Assembly: GCA_027858835.1 (NCBI GenBank) | Contig: JAQIBY010000027.1 | Span: 1 to 56,257 of the forward strand | DNA: 56,257 bases | Direction: 5' to 3' | DNA from: Bacteroidales bacterium | Lineage (GTDB): Bacteria; Bacteroidota; Bacteroidia; Bacteroidales; ML635J-15 | Shown here: piece after piece, positions 24,249 to 33,760 of the stretch | Layout of the letters: each line of letters begins with the position of its first letter | Position numbering within the stretch: the first letter of the stretch is position 1 | Program-made: the position numbers and the translations under genes | Notes under the pieces: model-generated | Databases searched by the model: none | Seen by the model: only the letters and a program-made list of their open reading frames with translations | Told to the model about the DNA's origin: nothing

Positions 24249-27200
24249 CTAAAAATCAAGATTTAGTGATAAATAGAGCATACCCGGTAAAATTGTATTA
24301 TTCTCTATGCCTTTGGCATAATCTAACCGGACAAAATATCCCAGGAGTTTTGTCCTGACCCCAATACCATATCCTGCAACAATGGGGTAGGAGTCATTAT
24401 CAATTATTATGCTAACCGGTCCGTTTTCGTAATAATCATTTTCGTAAGCATTTTCACCCGAAAAAGGGTTTAGTCCTGTCCAAGCAGATCCGACATCGAA
24501 GAATCCGATGACTTGAAAGTTGTTTAAAAAGTCGGAATTTAATGGTCTGTTAAACAAGTAATTAATGATAGGCCATCTGAGTTCAGCATTTACAACCGCA
24601 AAACTATTTCCATTACGAATATTTTGTGTGAATCCCCTCATGTTTGTTGCTACTGCCTGATAAACATAGTTTTCATCAGGGTTAATTCTCGTAGTCTGAT
24701 CAAACATTGGTCGTTCGGGATTTAAATTTATCCAGTTATCCACACCTCCGAGATAATAGATTAATTTTGCAGTACCAAAGGAGCTGGAGGCAGCAAACCG
24801 AGAGGCAAAAATCAAATTTCTATGAATTGGAATATAACTTCTGAAATCCCACCCGAGCACAAATAAATCAGTTTGTTTTTCATCAATTTGCTTGTAAAAC
24901 TCGCCAAATGCTTTAAAACGTATTCCATCAAGAATATTTAGAGATAAATTTCTTGTATTATCAAAAATGTACTCCAATTTTAATCCTGCCCAGTAATCGT
25001 ATTCGTTTTCACGAAGTAAATTTTGGAAATCAGTACTCAAAAATGCCGATTTATCTTGTCTCATGCTTAAGCTTCCTTGCACTGCTGACACCTGATTAAA
25101 AGGGTATCGGATGCGATAAATTCCTTGATGCAGATAGGTTTTGTACAATGCATTTCCTGCGAAATCTGTAATGGCTTGTCTGTGAAAGATATATTGTTTA
25201 TTCCAACGACTTTTCAAATCTTCAAAACTGAATAAATACTCGTTGCTGTCAAAGTTTCCCGAAAAACGAAATCCGCCAGTAAGTCGGTAATCTTCAAATA
25301 AATCCATGGCCTCTACGGTCAATAAAATATTAAATCCTGGATTAAAATAGAACGCAGAACCGGTAAATCGTTGGTAGCTTGCATTTAAAAACCCGAAATC
25401 TACCTGATTTACAATTTTTGTGGTATAAAAACTCGTGAAATAACGATTCAGATTTTTTCGTTTTAAATTTCCTTCCTCATCAAAATCACTTTCTGTGCCG
25501 GTTACAGATAGTAATGCTGGACTGAATTCATAGGCATCAATATTTACAGTACTATCCTGATATTTTTCCTCTTCTTCAACTTGAGGTTCCAGTTCAGTTT
25601 TCGGATTGTGAAAGTCGTCGAGATAGGCTTTACGGTAAATCGTGTTTTTTAATTCTTCGGAGATAGGTTCCGGAATCAATTCATCTTTGAAAATCTTGTG
25701 GCGTTTGTTTTCAAAATAAACTTCGGTAAATGATTCTGTTTTGCTTGCCATATCATGCTCCTGGATATTCATTTTATAATTTGTAATCGGAAATGAGCGC
25801 ATGAAATACCGATAGTGAGTTATTGTGTCAATATGACTAATTGTGCTGTCGTATTGTGCCGCAAAACGATTATAAATCCCATTATCATTACTCAGGTAAA
25901 CATAATGTCCGTCATTTGCCATAAATGCTTGTTTCTCATTCGTATCCGGGGTTTTTGTGAGCTGAGTCAGTTCGTTTTTCGTTGCATTCAAATCATACAG
26001 AAAAATGTCTCGGTTTGATTGAGTGGGAATTTGATAATCATCCTTATCTTCAAGTGAATCCACTGCGCGTTTTGAGGAAAATAGAATTTGACTTGATTTC
26101 TTTATGTAAATCGGATGATAATCGTCTGCTTTATCTGCCGTAAGATTTCGGTAGGTGTTGGATGCAAGATTGTAAATAAAAATGTCACTTTGCCCGTTCT
26201 TATAACCACTAAAAACAATGTCAAAGCCATCGTCTGAAAAGTCGAAACTCAGTACTTTTTCAAATCCGTTTATTTCAATTTTCCGCTCTGTGTTATCAAC
26301 AATATTGTAGGCGTAATAATAAATTCCGCCTTGCTTTTCTGTAATATATCCTAATATTTTTCCGCTGGGATGCCAACGTAAAATCGGATAACTGAAATCC
26401 GTAATCTGGTCGAGCTTATGCCCTTGACGAAGTATTTTCTTTGTTTTTCCGGTTTCCTGATTTTGGATGAAAATTTTCATTTTACCAATTATGTTGGTAG
26501 TGTAAGCGATGTATTTCCCATCCGGACTAATTTTTGCTTGCTGATAAACTCTGTCTTTTTTTGTACGTTTAAGTATTTCATTTCCTGATGGCACTTCTCT
26601 ATCCTGATATTGTTCATACAACAATTTGTCGTAATAGTCAAGCCAGCTAAAGGATAGCGACTTTAGGTTCGTTCCTAGCACATACATAAATCCGCTTTCA
26701 AGATTTTTCGATGTTTTTGTGAGATATAAAATCGTTGGGATGACTTGGTAACCGTATGTGTTTGTGATATAATGCCAAATCGAATGCCCGGCATATACCG
26801 CATCTTCGCCTTTCAGTTGATTAAATTTTTCGTAATATCCATTGATGATGCCATCCCTGACATGATTTTCGATTTCTTCATTCCATCCATATGCAATGTG
26901 AGATATTAAGCCCTTTATGTACCAGTCAGGAAGGCTTAAAAGCGTATTGTTTGCCGCTTTGTTTTTCCAATCAGTACCGTATAAAATTTCATTAAGCGTG
27001 ATTTCGGCAATGGATGCACGTAATTGTGTCCTCAGGCTTTCTCTGTCGCCTTCTACGTACATGAATACAATATTGTCCACAATGCGCGTTGAGCCTCCGA
27101 TATTATATTGATTGTCAAGCGTTTTAAGTCCTATATTACTTTGTCGAAAATCTGATAAACTATGATAAATAACAAAAATCAAACGCTTGTTAAGCTGATA

Positions 27201-27452
27201 ATCCATTTGGCGCGACAGAATTTCAATTTCTTCATAGGCCAATTCTGCAGTTTGCCTAGCAATTTGTGTCCCACCTGCGTAAAAATAAGTGTCAAATTTT
27301 TGAAATCGGTAGTAAAACCATTCGAACTCATTAAATTGAACTCGGTTTTTCCCAAATTCCATTTGGTGGCCATTATAAAATTGCGAATTTGCTGTCAATG
27401 ATAGCAATAACAGCATGTAAATCATGAAATATTTGTAGGAGCTTATCTTCAA
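24249..27452 (-). CDS. WD40-like propeller plus outer-membrane barrel protein (BamA/TamA-like C-terminus)
   Basis: 1067 residues. Signal peptide to ANSQ. Residues 30-280 resemble a peptidase MA-like domain (LPDWYIKGLISHIAYGW occupies the metalloprotease site but has no HExxH, so probably inactive). Residues 290-560 are a PD40/TolB-type beta-propeller (QAKISPDGKYIAYTTN, DIFIYNLASNTYRNLT). The C-terminal 400 residues form a barrel of the surface-antigen/Omp85 kind, ending LSLNLDF. This three-part family is widespread in Bacteroidota and its role is unknown. First gene of the unit. Confidence 0.82.
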   Translation of the reverse strand: MKISSYKYFMIYMLLLLSLTANSQFYNGHQMEFGKNRVQFNEFEWFYYRFQKFDTYFYAGGTQIARQTAELAYEEIEILSRQMDYQLNKRLIFVIYHSLSDFRQSNIGLKTLDNQYNIGGSTRIVDNIVFMYVEGDRESLRTQLRASIAEITLNEILYGTDWKNKAANNTLLSLPDWYIKGLISHIAYGWNEEIENHVRDGIINGYYEKFNQLKGEDAVYAGHSIWHYITNTYGYQVIPTILYLTKTSKNLESGFMYVLGTNLKSLSFSWLDYYDKLLYEQYQDREVPSGNEILKRTKKDRVYQQAKISPDGKYIAYTTNIIGKMKIFIQNQETGKTKKILRQGHKLDQITDFSYPILRWHPSGKILGYITEKQGGIYYYAYNIVDNTERKIEINGFEKVLSFDFSDDGFDIVFSGYKNGQSDIFIYNLASNTYRNLTADKADDYHPIYIKKSSQILFSSKRAVDSLEDKDDYQIPTQSNRDIFLYDLNATKNELTQLTKTPDTNEKQAFMANDGHYVYLSNDNGIYNRFAAQYDSTISHIDTITHYRYFMRSFPITNYKMNIQEHDMASKTESFTEVYFENKRHKIFKDELIPEPISEELKNTIYRKAYLDDFHNPKTELEPQVEEEEKYQDSTVNIDAYEFSPALLSVTGTESDFDEEGNLKRKNLNRYFTSFYTTKIVNQVDFGFLNASYQRFTGSAFYFNPGFNILLTVEAMDLFEDYRLTGGFRFSGNFDSNEYLFSFEDLKSRWNKQYIFHRQAITDFAGNALYKTYLHQGIYRIRYPFNQVSAVQGSLSMRQDKSAFLSTDFQNLLRENEYDYWAGLKLEYIFDNTRNLSLNILDGIRFKAFGEFYKQIDEKQTDLFVLGWDFRSYIPIHRNLIFASRFAASSSFGTAKLIYYLGGVDNWINLNPERPMFDQTTRINPDENYVYQAVATNMRGFTQNIRNGNSFAVVNAELRWPIINYLFNRPLNSDFLNNFQVIGFFDVGSAWTGLNPFSGENAYENDYYENGPVSIIIDNDSYPIVAGYGIGVRTKLLGYFVRLDYAKGIENNTILPGMLYLSLNLDF

Positions 27453-27476
27453 TTTTACTTTTATTTCTTATAACTT

Positions 27477-27484
27477 CAAAATTA
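27477..27484 (-). promoter_or_regulatory. -7 promoter element TAATTTTG for the propeller-barrel gene
   Basis: On the minus strand it matches TAnnTTTG and lies 25 bases upstream of the ATG at 27452. It would drive the propeller-barrel, amidohydrolase and trmH genes. Confidence 0.5.
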
Positions 27485-27607
27485 ACATTTTAGTTTGGAC
27501 AATCGTGTTAAAATTACGAAAAAGCAAAGAACTTATTGCTTTTTTCTGTAGCGATTTGTGTGATAATGTGTTTATGTTTGATATTTTTGTTCCCTAATTG
27601 TTTGAAA

Positions 27608-28066
27608 ATGAAGATACTTTCCGGTGGTCAGACAGGGGTTGACAGAGCAGCTTTAGATGCTGCAATTGATGCAAATCTGCCTCATGGTGGATGGTGTCCT
27701 GCAGGTCGCATTGCTGAGGATGGAATTATACCCATAAAATATGAGCTTTCAGAGACAAATAGTTCCGATTATGCTGTGCGAACTGAGGCAAATATTATGG
27801 ATTCGGATGCAAGTTTGATTTGTGTCTGGAAAAATGCTCCTGGAAAAGGCACAAAACTTACCCAAATTCTCTGTCGTAAATACAAAAAACTGCATGTACA
27901 ATTGGAACTTAACCACCCCGAGTTTAAAAATATCCTATTAAAATGGGTAAGTGAAAATGATATAAAAACACTCAATGTCGCTGGTAATAGAGAGTCACAG
28001 TCTCCGGGCATACATCAATTTGCCTATGAAAAATTTGTTTCATTTTTCTCAGAAATGAGGCAATAA
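27608..28066 (+). CDS. YpsA/SLOG-like putative molybdenum carrier protein
   Basis: 152 residues from the ATG at 27608; the frame is open upstream to 27536 but that part is not conserved-looking. It opens MKILSGGQTGVDRAALDAA, then LPHGGWCPAGRIAEDG and DYAVRTEANIMDSDASL, the exact signature of the MoCo-carrier family (PF12694), a Rossmann-like SLOG relative. A nucleotide-derived ligand is expected. Despite its name no molybdenum gene is nearby. Single gene. Confidence 0.9.
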   Translation: MKILSGGQTGVDRAALDAAIDANLPHGGWCPAGRIAEDGIIPIKYELSETNSSDYAVRTEANIMDSDASLICVWKNAPGKGTKLTQILCRKYKKLHVQLELNHPEFKNILLKWVSENDIKTLNVAGNRESQSPGIHQFAYEKFVSFFSEMRQ

Positions 28067-28106
28067 TTCAGTTAAACTTTTGTTTTATAGTTTAACACTA
28101 AAGACT

Positions 28107-28114
28107 TATCTTTG
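28107..28114 (+). promoter_or_regulatory. -7 promoter element TATCTTTG for the bamD unit
   Basis: Exact TAnnTTTG match 4 bases before the ATG at 28119, implying a nearly leaderless mRNA. This decides the bamD start against the longer frame from 28080. Confidence 0.6.
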
Positions 28115-28118
28115 CAAA

Positions 28119-28916
28119 ATGATTTTGAAGCAGCTAAAATATCTCGTCGGTTTATTATTGATTCTTAGCATGGGGTCATGTAGTGAGTATCAGAAACTAC
28201 TCAAGTCAGATAATTACGAATTAAAATATACCCGTGCAATCGAGTATTACGAGGATGGAGATTATTACAGAGCCGAAAATCTCTTTGAGGAATTAATGAA
28301 TATTTATAAGGGAACCAATCGTGCTGAAAAAATCCATTATTATTATTCTTATTGCCTGTATGCACAAGGGGAGTTGTCTTTAGCCGCTTATCATTTTAGG
28401 AAGTTTGCACGAACTTATCCAAATTCTGAATATAAAATGGATGCTGAATTCAGAGCTGCGGTTTGTTTTGCGGAGGTTTCCCCAAAACCATCACTTGATC
28501 AGGCTTTTACGGAGAGAGGGATTGACGCGTTTCAGGATTTTCTCGAAAAATATCCAAATACTGAATATCGGGATACCGTGAACAAATTGGTTGATGAATT
28601 ACACCATAAGCTTGAGGTAAAAGCATATGATAATGCGTATCTTTATTATAAAATCGGAGAGTATAAATCTGCAATCACTGCATTAAATAACTCCATTGAG
28701 GATTTTCCCGATTCCCCGTTTAATGAAGATGCAATGTTTTATGTCGTAAAATCATCATTTCTTTTGGCAGAAGGAAGCGTTCAATCAAAAATGAAAGAAC
28801 GATATGAAAATACAATCACTGCTTATTATCGTTTTAAGGATGATTACCCTGACTCAGAGTATCTTCAGGAAGCTGTTAAAATAAAAGAGAAAGTTGAAAA
28901 TATATTAGAACAATAA
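28119..28916 (+). CDS. bamD: outer-membrane assembly factor BamD
   Basis: 265 residues. Lipoprotein (ILSMGSCSEYQ, lipobox Cys about 20) made of TPR-type helices: AIEYYEDGDYYRAENLFEEL, AAYHFRKFARTYPNSEY, YYKIGEYKSAITALNNSI, each the BamD/YfiO pattern. It is part of the BAM complex that inserts beta-barrels. The order bamD, rpoZ, coaBC, DUF4835, recN that follows is a conserved Bacteroidota block and supports the call. Confidence 0.92.
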   Translation: MILKQLKYLVGLLLILSMGSCSEYQKLLKSDNYELKYTRAIEYYEDGDYYRAENLFEELMNIYKGTNRAEKIHYYYSYCLYAQGELSLAAYHFRKFARTYPNSEYKMDAEFRAAVCFAEVSPKPSLDQAFTERGIDAFQDFLEKYPNTEYRDTVNKLVDELHHKLEVKAYDNAYLYYKIGEYKSAITALNNSIEDFPDSPFNEDAMFYVVKSSFLLAEGSVQSKMKERYENTITAYYRFKDDYPDSEYLQEAVKIKEKVENILEQ

Positions 28917-28931
28917 AATAAATTTAATTCT

Positions 28932-29282
28932 ATGGATTTTAAAAAATCAAAAGCCTCTGCTACAATAGAGACATTGGATGTAAATCAATTGGCTGCTGGT
29001 GCCAGCAATGTTTACGAGGCAATTGTTGTTTGTTCAAAACGTGCGAATCAAATTGGCGTTGATATTAAACAAGAATTAAGTCAAAAGCTGGAAGAATTTG
29101 CCAATTATACTGATAACCTTGAAGAGGTTTTTGATAATCGTGAACAAATTGAAATTAGCCGTTTTTATGAGAGATTACCGAAACCAACTTTAATGGGACT
29201 TGAAGAGTTTTTAAATGGTGAGGTGTATTTTCGGAATCCTGAAATAGACGAATTCTCCACGACTAGTGAGCCTGAAAAATAA
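28932..29282 (+). CDS. rpoZ: RNA polymerase omega subunit (Bacteroidota type)
   Basis: 116 residues. The core NVYEAIVVCSKRANQIGVDIKQELSQKLEEF is the omega/RPB6 fold; the C-terminal extension (RFYERLPKPTLMGLEEFLNGEVYFR) is typical of Bacteroidota omega. It assists RNA polymerase assembly. 15 bp after bamD and overlapping coaBC by 17 bp, so the three are co-translated. Confidence 0.93.
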   Translation: MDFKKSKASATIETLDVNQLAAGASNVYEAIVVCSKRANQIGVDIKQELSQKLEEFANYTDNLEEVFDNREQIEISRFYERLPKPTLMGLEEFLNGEVYFRNPEIDEFSTTSEPEK

Positions 29283-30477
29283 AAAAATATTACTCGGAAT
29301 AACCGGTAGCATTTCTGCTTACAAAGCTGCGTATTTGTCCAGATTGTTGGTTAAGGAAGGAGCCGAGGTACAGGTGATTATGACAGCTTTTGCGGCTGAA
29401 TTCATCACTCCATTGACAATGTCAACGCTTTCTCAGCATCCTGTTAAAATGTCAACCCACGACAAGAAAACAGGCGAATGGAGTTCACATGTTGAAATGG
29501 GAAATTGGGCTGATTTGTTATTAATTGCACCCGCATCCTTAAATACAATGGGCAAAATGGCACATGGTATAGCCGATAATTTGCTGGTTACAACTTACAT
29601 GGCGGCAAAATGCCCAGTTATTATTGCTCCGGCAATGGATTTAGACATGTATAAGCATCCTGCGAATATTGAGAATATGAATATGCTTAAAGCCAGAGGC
29701 TGCCACTTTATTGAACCGGGTGAAGGCGAGCTTGCAAGTGGTTTATGTGGAAAAGGTCGCCTCGCAGAACCAGAAATAATAATTCAAGAACTGAATGACT
29801 TTTTTCAACAAAAACAAGCTCTGAAAAAAAAAACATTCCTCGTAACAGCAGGTCCAACTTATGAGAAAATTGACCCGGTACGTTTTGTCGGGAATTTTTC
29901 TAGCGGGAAAATGGGATTTGCGATTGCAGAAAAACTTGCAAAAAATGGCGCAGATGTAATTTTGATTACCGGCCCTACAGTCTTAAGTGCTCAGCATCAG
30001 TCAATCCAGCGTTTGGATGTGACCTCTGCAAGCGAAATGTATGATGCCTGTATGCAGTATTTCCCGAATGTAGATGTGGCAATAATGAGCGCTGCAGTTG
30101 CTGATTTTACTCCTGTTACACTTGATGATGAAAAAATTAAACGAGGAAAAGAAAATCAAAATATACAATTGGTTCCCACCAAAGATATTGCTGCTGAACT
30201 CGGAAAAATTAAGAAAAAATCACAATTATTGATCGGCTTTGCATTGGAAACGAATAATGAAACACAAAATGCAAGCGAAAAAATTAAAAAGAAAAATCTG
30301 GACTTTATTGTCCTTAATTCCTTGAAAGATGAGGGAGCCGGATTTAACCTTAACACAAATAAAGTGAGTATTATTGATAAATCCGGAGAAATTATTAAAT
30401 TTAAGCTCAAATCGAAAAATGAAGTCGCTAGTGATATCGTTAATAAGATAGTAAATGATATCAAAACGATAAAATGA
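29266..30477 (+). CDS. coaBC: CoaBC, phosphopantothenoylcysteine synthetase/decarboxylase
   Basis: 403 residues, GTG start at 29266. The bifunctional enzyme makes 4'-phosphopantetheine for coenzyme A. CoaC half (1-180): LGITGSISAYKAA flavin motif, the active His in SSHVEMGNWAD, PAMDLDMYKHP and the flap Cys in ASGLCGKGRLAEP. CoaB half: VTAGPTYEKIDPVRFVGNFSSGKMG and DEKIKRGKENQN with the conserved lysines. The canonical PAMN is PAMD here. It overlaps rpoZ upstream and DUF4835 downstream (ATGA). Confidence 0.95.
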   Translation: MSLKNKKILLGITGSISAYKAAYLSRLLVKEGAEVQVIMTAFAAEFITPLTMSTLSQHPVKMSTHDKKTGEWSSHVEMGNWADLLLIAPASLNTMGKMAHGIADNLLVTTYMAAKCPVIIAPAMDLDMYKHPANIENMNMLKARGCHFIEPGEGELASGLCGKGRLAEPEIIIQELNDFFQQKQALKKKTFLVTAGPTYEKIDPVRFVGNFSSGKMGFAIAEKLAKNGADVILITGPTVLSAQHQSIQRLDVTSASEMYDACMQYFPNVDVAIMSAAVADFTPVTLDDEKIKRGKENQNIQLVPTKDIAAELGKIKKKSQLLIGFALETNNETQNASEKIKKKNLDFIVLNSLKDEGAGFNLNTNKVSIIDKSGEIIKFKLKSKNEVASDIVNKIVNDIKTIK

Positions 30478-31379
30478 TGAGAAAATTTTTGACCATAGGC
30501 ATTTCCTTATTTTTTGCACTCAATTTGAATGCTCAAGAGCTAGATTGTCGTGTGCAAATGTCATATTCTGCAATTCAGGAAACCAGTAATCGGGAAATGT
30601 TTCAAGAAATGCAAACCGCCGTGTATGAATTTATGAATAATACCGTTTGGACAAACCATGTGTTTAAACAGGACGAAAGGATTGAATGCAATGTCATGAT
30701 TACGCTTTCCGAGCGAATTTCTGCCGATGAATTTAGAGGATCCATACAAGTGCAGTCTTCAAGAACAATTTATGGGACATCTTATAAAAGCCCCGTATTT
30801 AAACATGTTGATCAGGATTTTCGCATACGCTATGTTCAATACGAACCCATAGAGTTTAACATTAATACACATCAATCAAATTTTGCCGCCATTCTTGCTT
30901 ATTACGCATATATCGTTATTGGAATGGATTATGACACCTATGGCTTAAATGCCGGAAATGAGTTTTTTGCGAAAGCAGAACAGATAGTACAGAATGCACA
31001 GAATGCGCAGGAGCCGGGATGGAAGGCATATGAAGACCTGAAAAATAGATATTGGCTTGTGGAAAATCTCATGAATGATGCATATTCTCCTTTACGGGAA
31101 ACCATGTATATGTATCATCGACAGGGACTTGACAGAATGTCTGATAAACTTGAAAATGGACGAACTACGATAGAAGAATCGATTGAAAATCTGAAAAGTG
31201 TACATAACAGAAAACCCGGTTCTTTTTTAATGTCTATTTTTGTGGATACCAAAGCCGATGAAATTGTAAATATCTTTAAAGAGGCTTTTCCCGATCAAAA
31301 AAATCGTGTCATTCGTATCATGAAAGATATTGACCCTGCAAATGCATCAAAATATGATGGCATTATGAAAGACGATTAG
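30474..31379 (+). CDS. DUF4835 protein (T9SS-associated, PorD-like)
   Basis: 301 residues. Signal peptide ends LNLNAQ. The body has the DUF4835 signature: CRVQMSYSAIQETSNREMFQEM-type start, WTNHVFKQDERIECNV, and the tail SIFVDTKADEIVNIFKEAFP. The family is restricted to Bacteroidota and has been linked with the type IX secretion system (PorD-like naming); exact role unclear. Coupled to coaBC by a 4-base overlap and 2 bp from recN. Confidence 0.88.
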   Translation: MMRKFLTIGISLFFALNLNAQELDCRVQMSYSAIQETSNREMFQEMQTAVYEFMNNTVWTNHVFKQDERIECNVMITLSERISADEFRGSIQVQSSRTIYGTSYKSPVFKHVDQDFRIRYVQYEPIEFNINTHQSNFAAILAYYAYIVIGMDYDTYGLNAGNEFFAKAEQIVQNAQNAQEPGWKAYEDLKNRYWLVENLMNDAYSPLRETMYMYHRQGLDRMSDKLENGRTTIEESIENLKSVHNRKPGSFLMSIFVDTKADEIVNIFKEAFPDQKNRVIRIMKDIDPANASKYDGIMKDD

Positions 31380-31381
31380 CT

Positions 31382-33043
31382 ATGCTGAATTGGTTGAAAA
31401 TTCAAAATTATTTATTGCTAAACCATTTGGAAATTCACTTCCCCAATGGTTTTATCAGCATTACAGGAGAAACCGGTGCCGGAAAATCTGTACTAATCGG
31501 AGCAATCTCTTTGCTCACAGGAAAACGTGCTGATACCTCTGTCTTGCTTGATAAGTCAAGGAAGTCGGTTATTGAAGCTGAGTTTGATGTTAGCAAACTG
31601 AAATTGCAGCCATTTTTTAAAGCGAATGATTTAGATTATGATACGGAATGTATTTTGCGCCGTGAAATCACCGGACAGGGAAAATCAAGAGCATTTATTA
31701 ATGATACACCGGTTCGTTTGGAACAGTTACAAACACTTTCAGAATATTTAATTGATATCCACTCTCAGCATCAGAGTTTAAAACTCGGGCAGCATGATTT
31801 CCAGCGTAATATTCTTGATTCAGTGGCATCCCTACAATCTGATTTGGATGCTTACCGAAAACAATTTCTGCGCTATAAAGAAGTTTCAAAAACACTGAAA
31901 ACCCTCCTTGAGAATCAAAAGAAAGCCCTTGAGGAAAAGGATTTTTTAGAATTTCAGTTTAATCAACTCAATGAGGCTGAATTACAAGAAAATGAATTGT
32001 TGACACTTGAAGAAACTGAGCACCTTTTATCCAATGCTGAGGAAATTAAATCGGCACTGGTTTCTGGAGCAGATACTTTGCAGTCCGACGAGATTTCAGG
32101 TGTTGAGGCGATTCGGCAATTTGAGACTGCCTTGGCGCAAATTATAAAGCATTTCCCCAAAGCTGAAACCTATGTTTCCAGATTGAAATCTGTGCGAATT
32201 GAGTTGGCTGATATTTTGGAATCCTGTCAGCAAGACGCTGATAATATTGAATATGATCCTCAGCGTTTATTGGAAATTCAGGAACGAATCAATTTGTTGA
32301 CAGGATTGTTGCAAAAACACAATGCTGAGGATACGAATGAATTGATTCAGGTTCGTGATGAGATTGATGCAAAACTACTGCAATTTCAATCTGATGATAG
32401 TAGGATAAACGATTTGGAGAAATCAAAACAATCCCTTCTTGAAGTACTTCTCACAAAGGGAGAACGAATCACTGAAAAACGAAAAAAGACAGCACCTGCA
32501 CTTGAAAATAAATTACGCAAAATGCTCGCAGAATTGGGAATGCCTCAAGCACAGTTTGTGGTGGAAATTCATGCATTGAATGCTCCGGCTGAAGATGGGC
32601 TGGATGAAATTTGCTTTCTCTTTTCTGCAAATCCCGACATGCCTGCTCAGAACATTCAAAAAGTGGCATCCGGTGGCGAAATGTCTCGTTTAATGCTCTG
32701 TTTGAAATCCATTGTTGCTGAATTTCTGCATTTGCCTAGTATTGTTTTTGATGAGATTGATACCGGAGTTTCCGGTGAAATTGCAGGGCGCATGGGCGAG
32801 ATGATGAAGGCTTTGAGTGAAAAGTCACAGGTTATCAGTATTACGCATTTGCCGCAAGTTGCTGCGCTCGGAGTTGCCCAGTACCATGTTACGAAAGCGG
32901 TTGAAAATAGTCAAACACGGGTGCAAATTTTAAAATTGTCAGGAGAGGATAGAATTCGAGAAATTGCGCGTATGTCTTCAGGAAAAAATCTTACCGAGAC
33001 AGCGATGCAGCATGCCAAAGATTTGCTGAATATTAAAATTTAA
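31382..33043 (+). CDS. recN: DNA repair protein RecN
   Basis: 553 residues. SMC-like ATPase in double-strand break repair. Walker A is ITGETGAGKSVLIGAI (about 28-43); the ABC signature is KVASGGEMSRLMLCLK, and Walker B SIVFDEIDTGVSGEIAGRMGE; a long coiled coil (150-400) lies between. H-loop ISITHLPQVAALG. Normal length. The 3' end overlaps the convergent barrel gene by 11 bp. Confidence 0.96.
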   Translation: MLNWLKIQNYLLLNHLEIHFPNGFISITGETGAGKSVLIGAISLLTGKRADTSVLLDKSRKSVIEAEFDVSKLKLQPFFKANDLDYDTECILRREITGQGKSRAFINDTPVRLEQLQTLSEYLIDIHSQHQSLKLGQHDFQRNILDSVASLQSDLDAYRKQFLRYKEVSKTLKTLLENQKKALEEKDFLEFQFNQLNEAELQENELLTLEETEHLLSNAEEIKSALVSGADTLQSDEISGVEAIRQFETALAQIIKHFPKAETYVSRLKSVRIELADILESCQQDADNIEYDPQRLLEIQERINLLTGLLQKHNAEDTNELIQVRDEIDAKLLQFQSDDSRINDLEKSKQSLLEVLLTKGERITEKRKKTAPALENKLRKMLAELGMPQAQFVVEIHALNAPAEDGLDEICFLFSANPDMPAQNIQKVASGGEMSRLMLCLKSIVAEFLHLPSIVFDEIDTGVSGEIAGRMGEMMKALSEKSQVISITHLPQVAALGVAQYHVTKAVENSQTRVQILKLSGEDRIREIARMSSGKNLTETAMQHAKDLLNIKI

Positions 33044-33620
33044 GTCCTGCACTAATTGTTAATGTGTTTGTTGCAGCAGAACGGTTTCGAAGTACATGCG
33101 AAACGCCATATTCATATCGTACATCAAAACTGAAAATGGTGAATCCAAATCCGCCGCCAACGCATAATCCTAAAGATAAATCACGAAATTCATCAACCAT
33201 CACATCAGGATTGTCAGTATTTAGTATGTAAGTGAAACTCGGACCAGTATAAATCCTTGCTCCTAATGCTTGAACACCAAACATGACCGGTACTTTAACT
33301 GCACGGTAATCAACCTTGTTTAAAATTGTGTCGTAATTATTTTGTAAGTCCTCCAAATACACACTACTTAAGCCTTGTTGAGCAAAGAAAACTCCCGGCA
33401 TAATAAATACAGTCTTTTTTGATTGCACCCAAATTCCACCTTCAACTCCGGTTCTGAATTTGTCTGTTTCAACCATGGGTTCATCTGTTAAACTTGTTAA
33501 ATTTAATCCTATCTGAGGCATCACACGAATTCCTGTTTTATCTGTTTGCCCATAACTTGAGCTTGACAACAAGAGTACTGTTAAAATCACTATAGCTGAA
33601 TATATCTTAATTGCTTCCAT
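33033..33620 (-). CDS. outer-membrane beta-barrel protein (PorT-like)
   Basis: 195 residues from the ATG at 33620 (the frame is open to 33833 but that would cross the secA start). Signal peptide to SSSSYGQ. Alternating strands (GLNLTSLTD, GGIWVQSKKTVFIMPGVFF, GARIYTGPSFTYILN) and a C-terminal AGLKF fit an 8-stranded OMP_b-brl_2/PorT-type barrel. It is transcribed against recN and away from secA. No specific function can be given. Confidence 0.82.
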   Translation of the reverse strand: MEAIKIYSAIVILTVLLLSSSSYGQTDKTGIRVMPQIGLNLTSLTDEPMVETDKFRTGVEGGIWVQSKKTVFIMPGVFFAQQGLSSVYLEDLQNNYDTILNKVDYRAVKVPVMFGVQALGARIYTGPSFTYILNTDNPDVMVDEFRDLSLGLCVGGGFGFTIFSFDVRYEYGVSHVLRNRSAATNTLTISAGLKF

Positions 33621-33730
33621 TTTGTCTCTATATTGTTGACATAACTCAAAAATCTCGCCAAAATTACATAAGTTTTGCGTTTTTTGAAAAAATAAGCAAT
33701 TCATTGGTTTCATAACTCCCTGAAAAAGCT

Positions 33731-33738
33731 TATTTTTG
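33731..33738 (+). promoter_or_regulatory. -7 promoter element TATTTTTG for secA
   Basis: Exact TAnnTTTG match 22 bases upstream of the secA ATG at 33761. Confidence 0.55.
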
Positions 33739-33760
33739 TAAGAAGATAAAATAAATAATA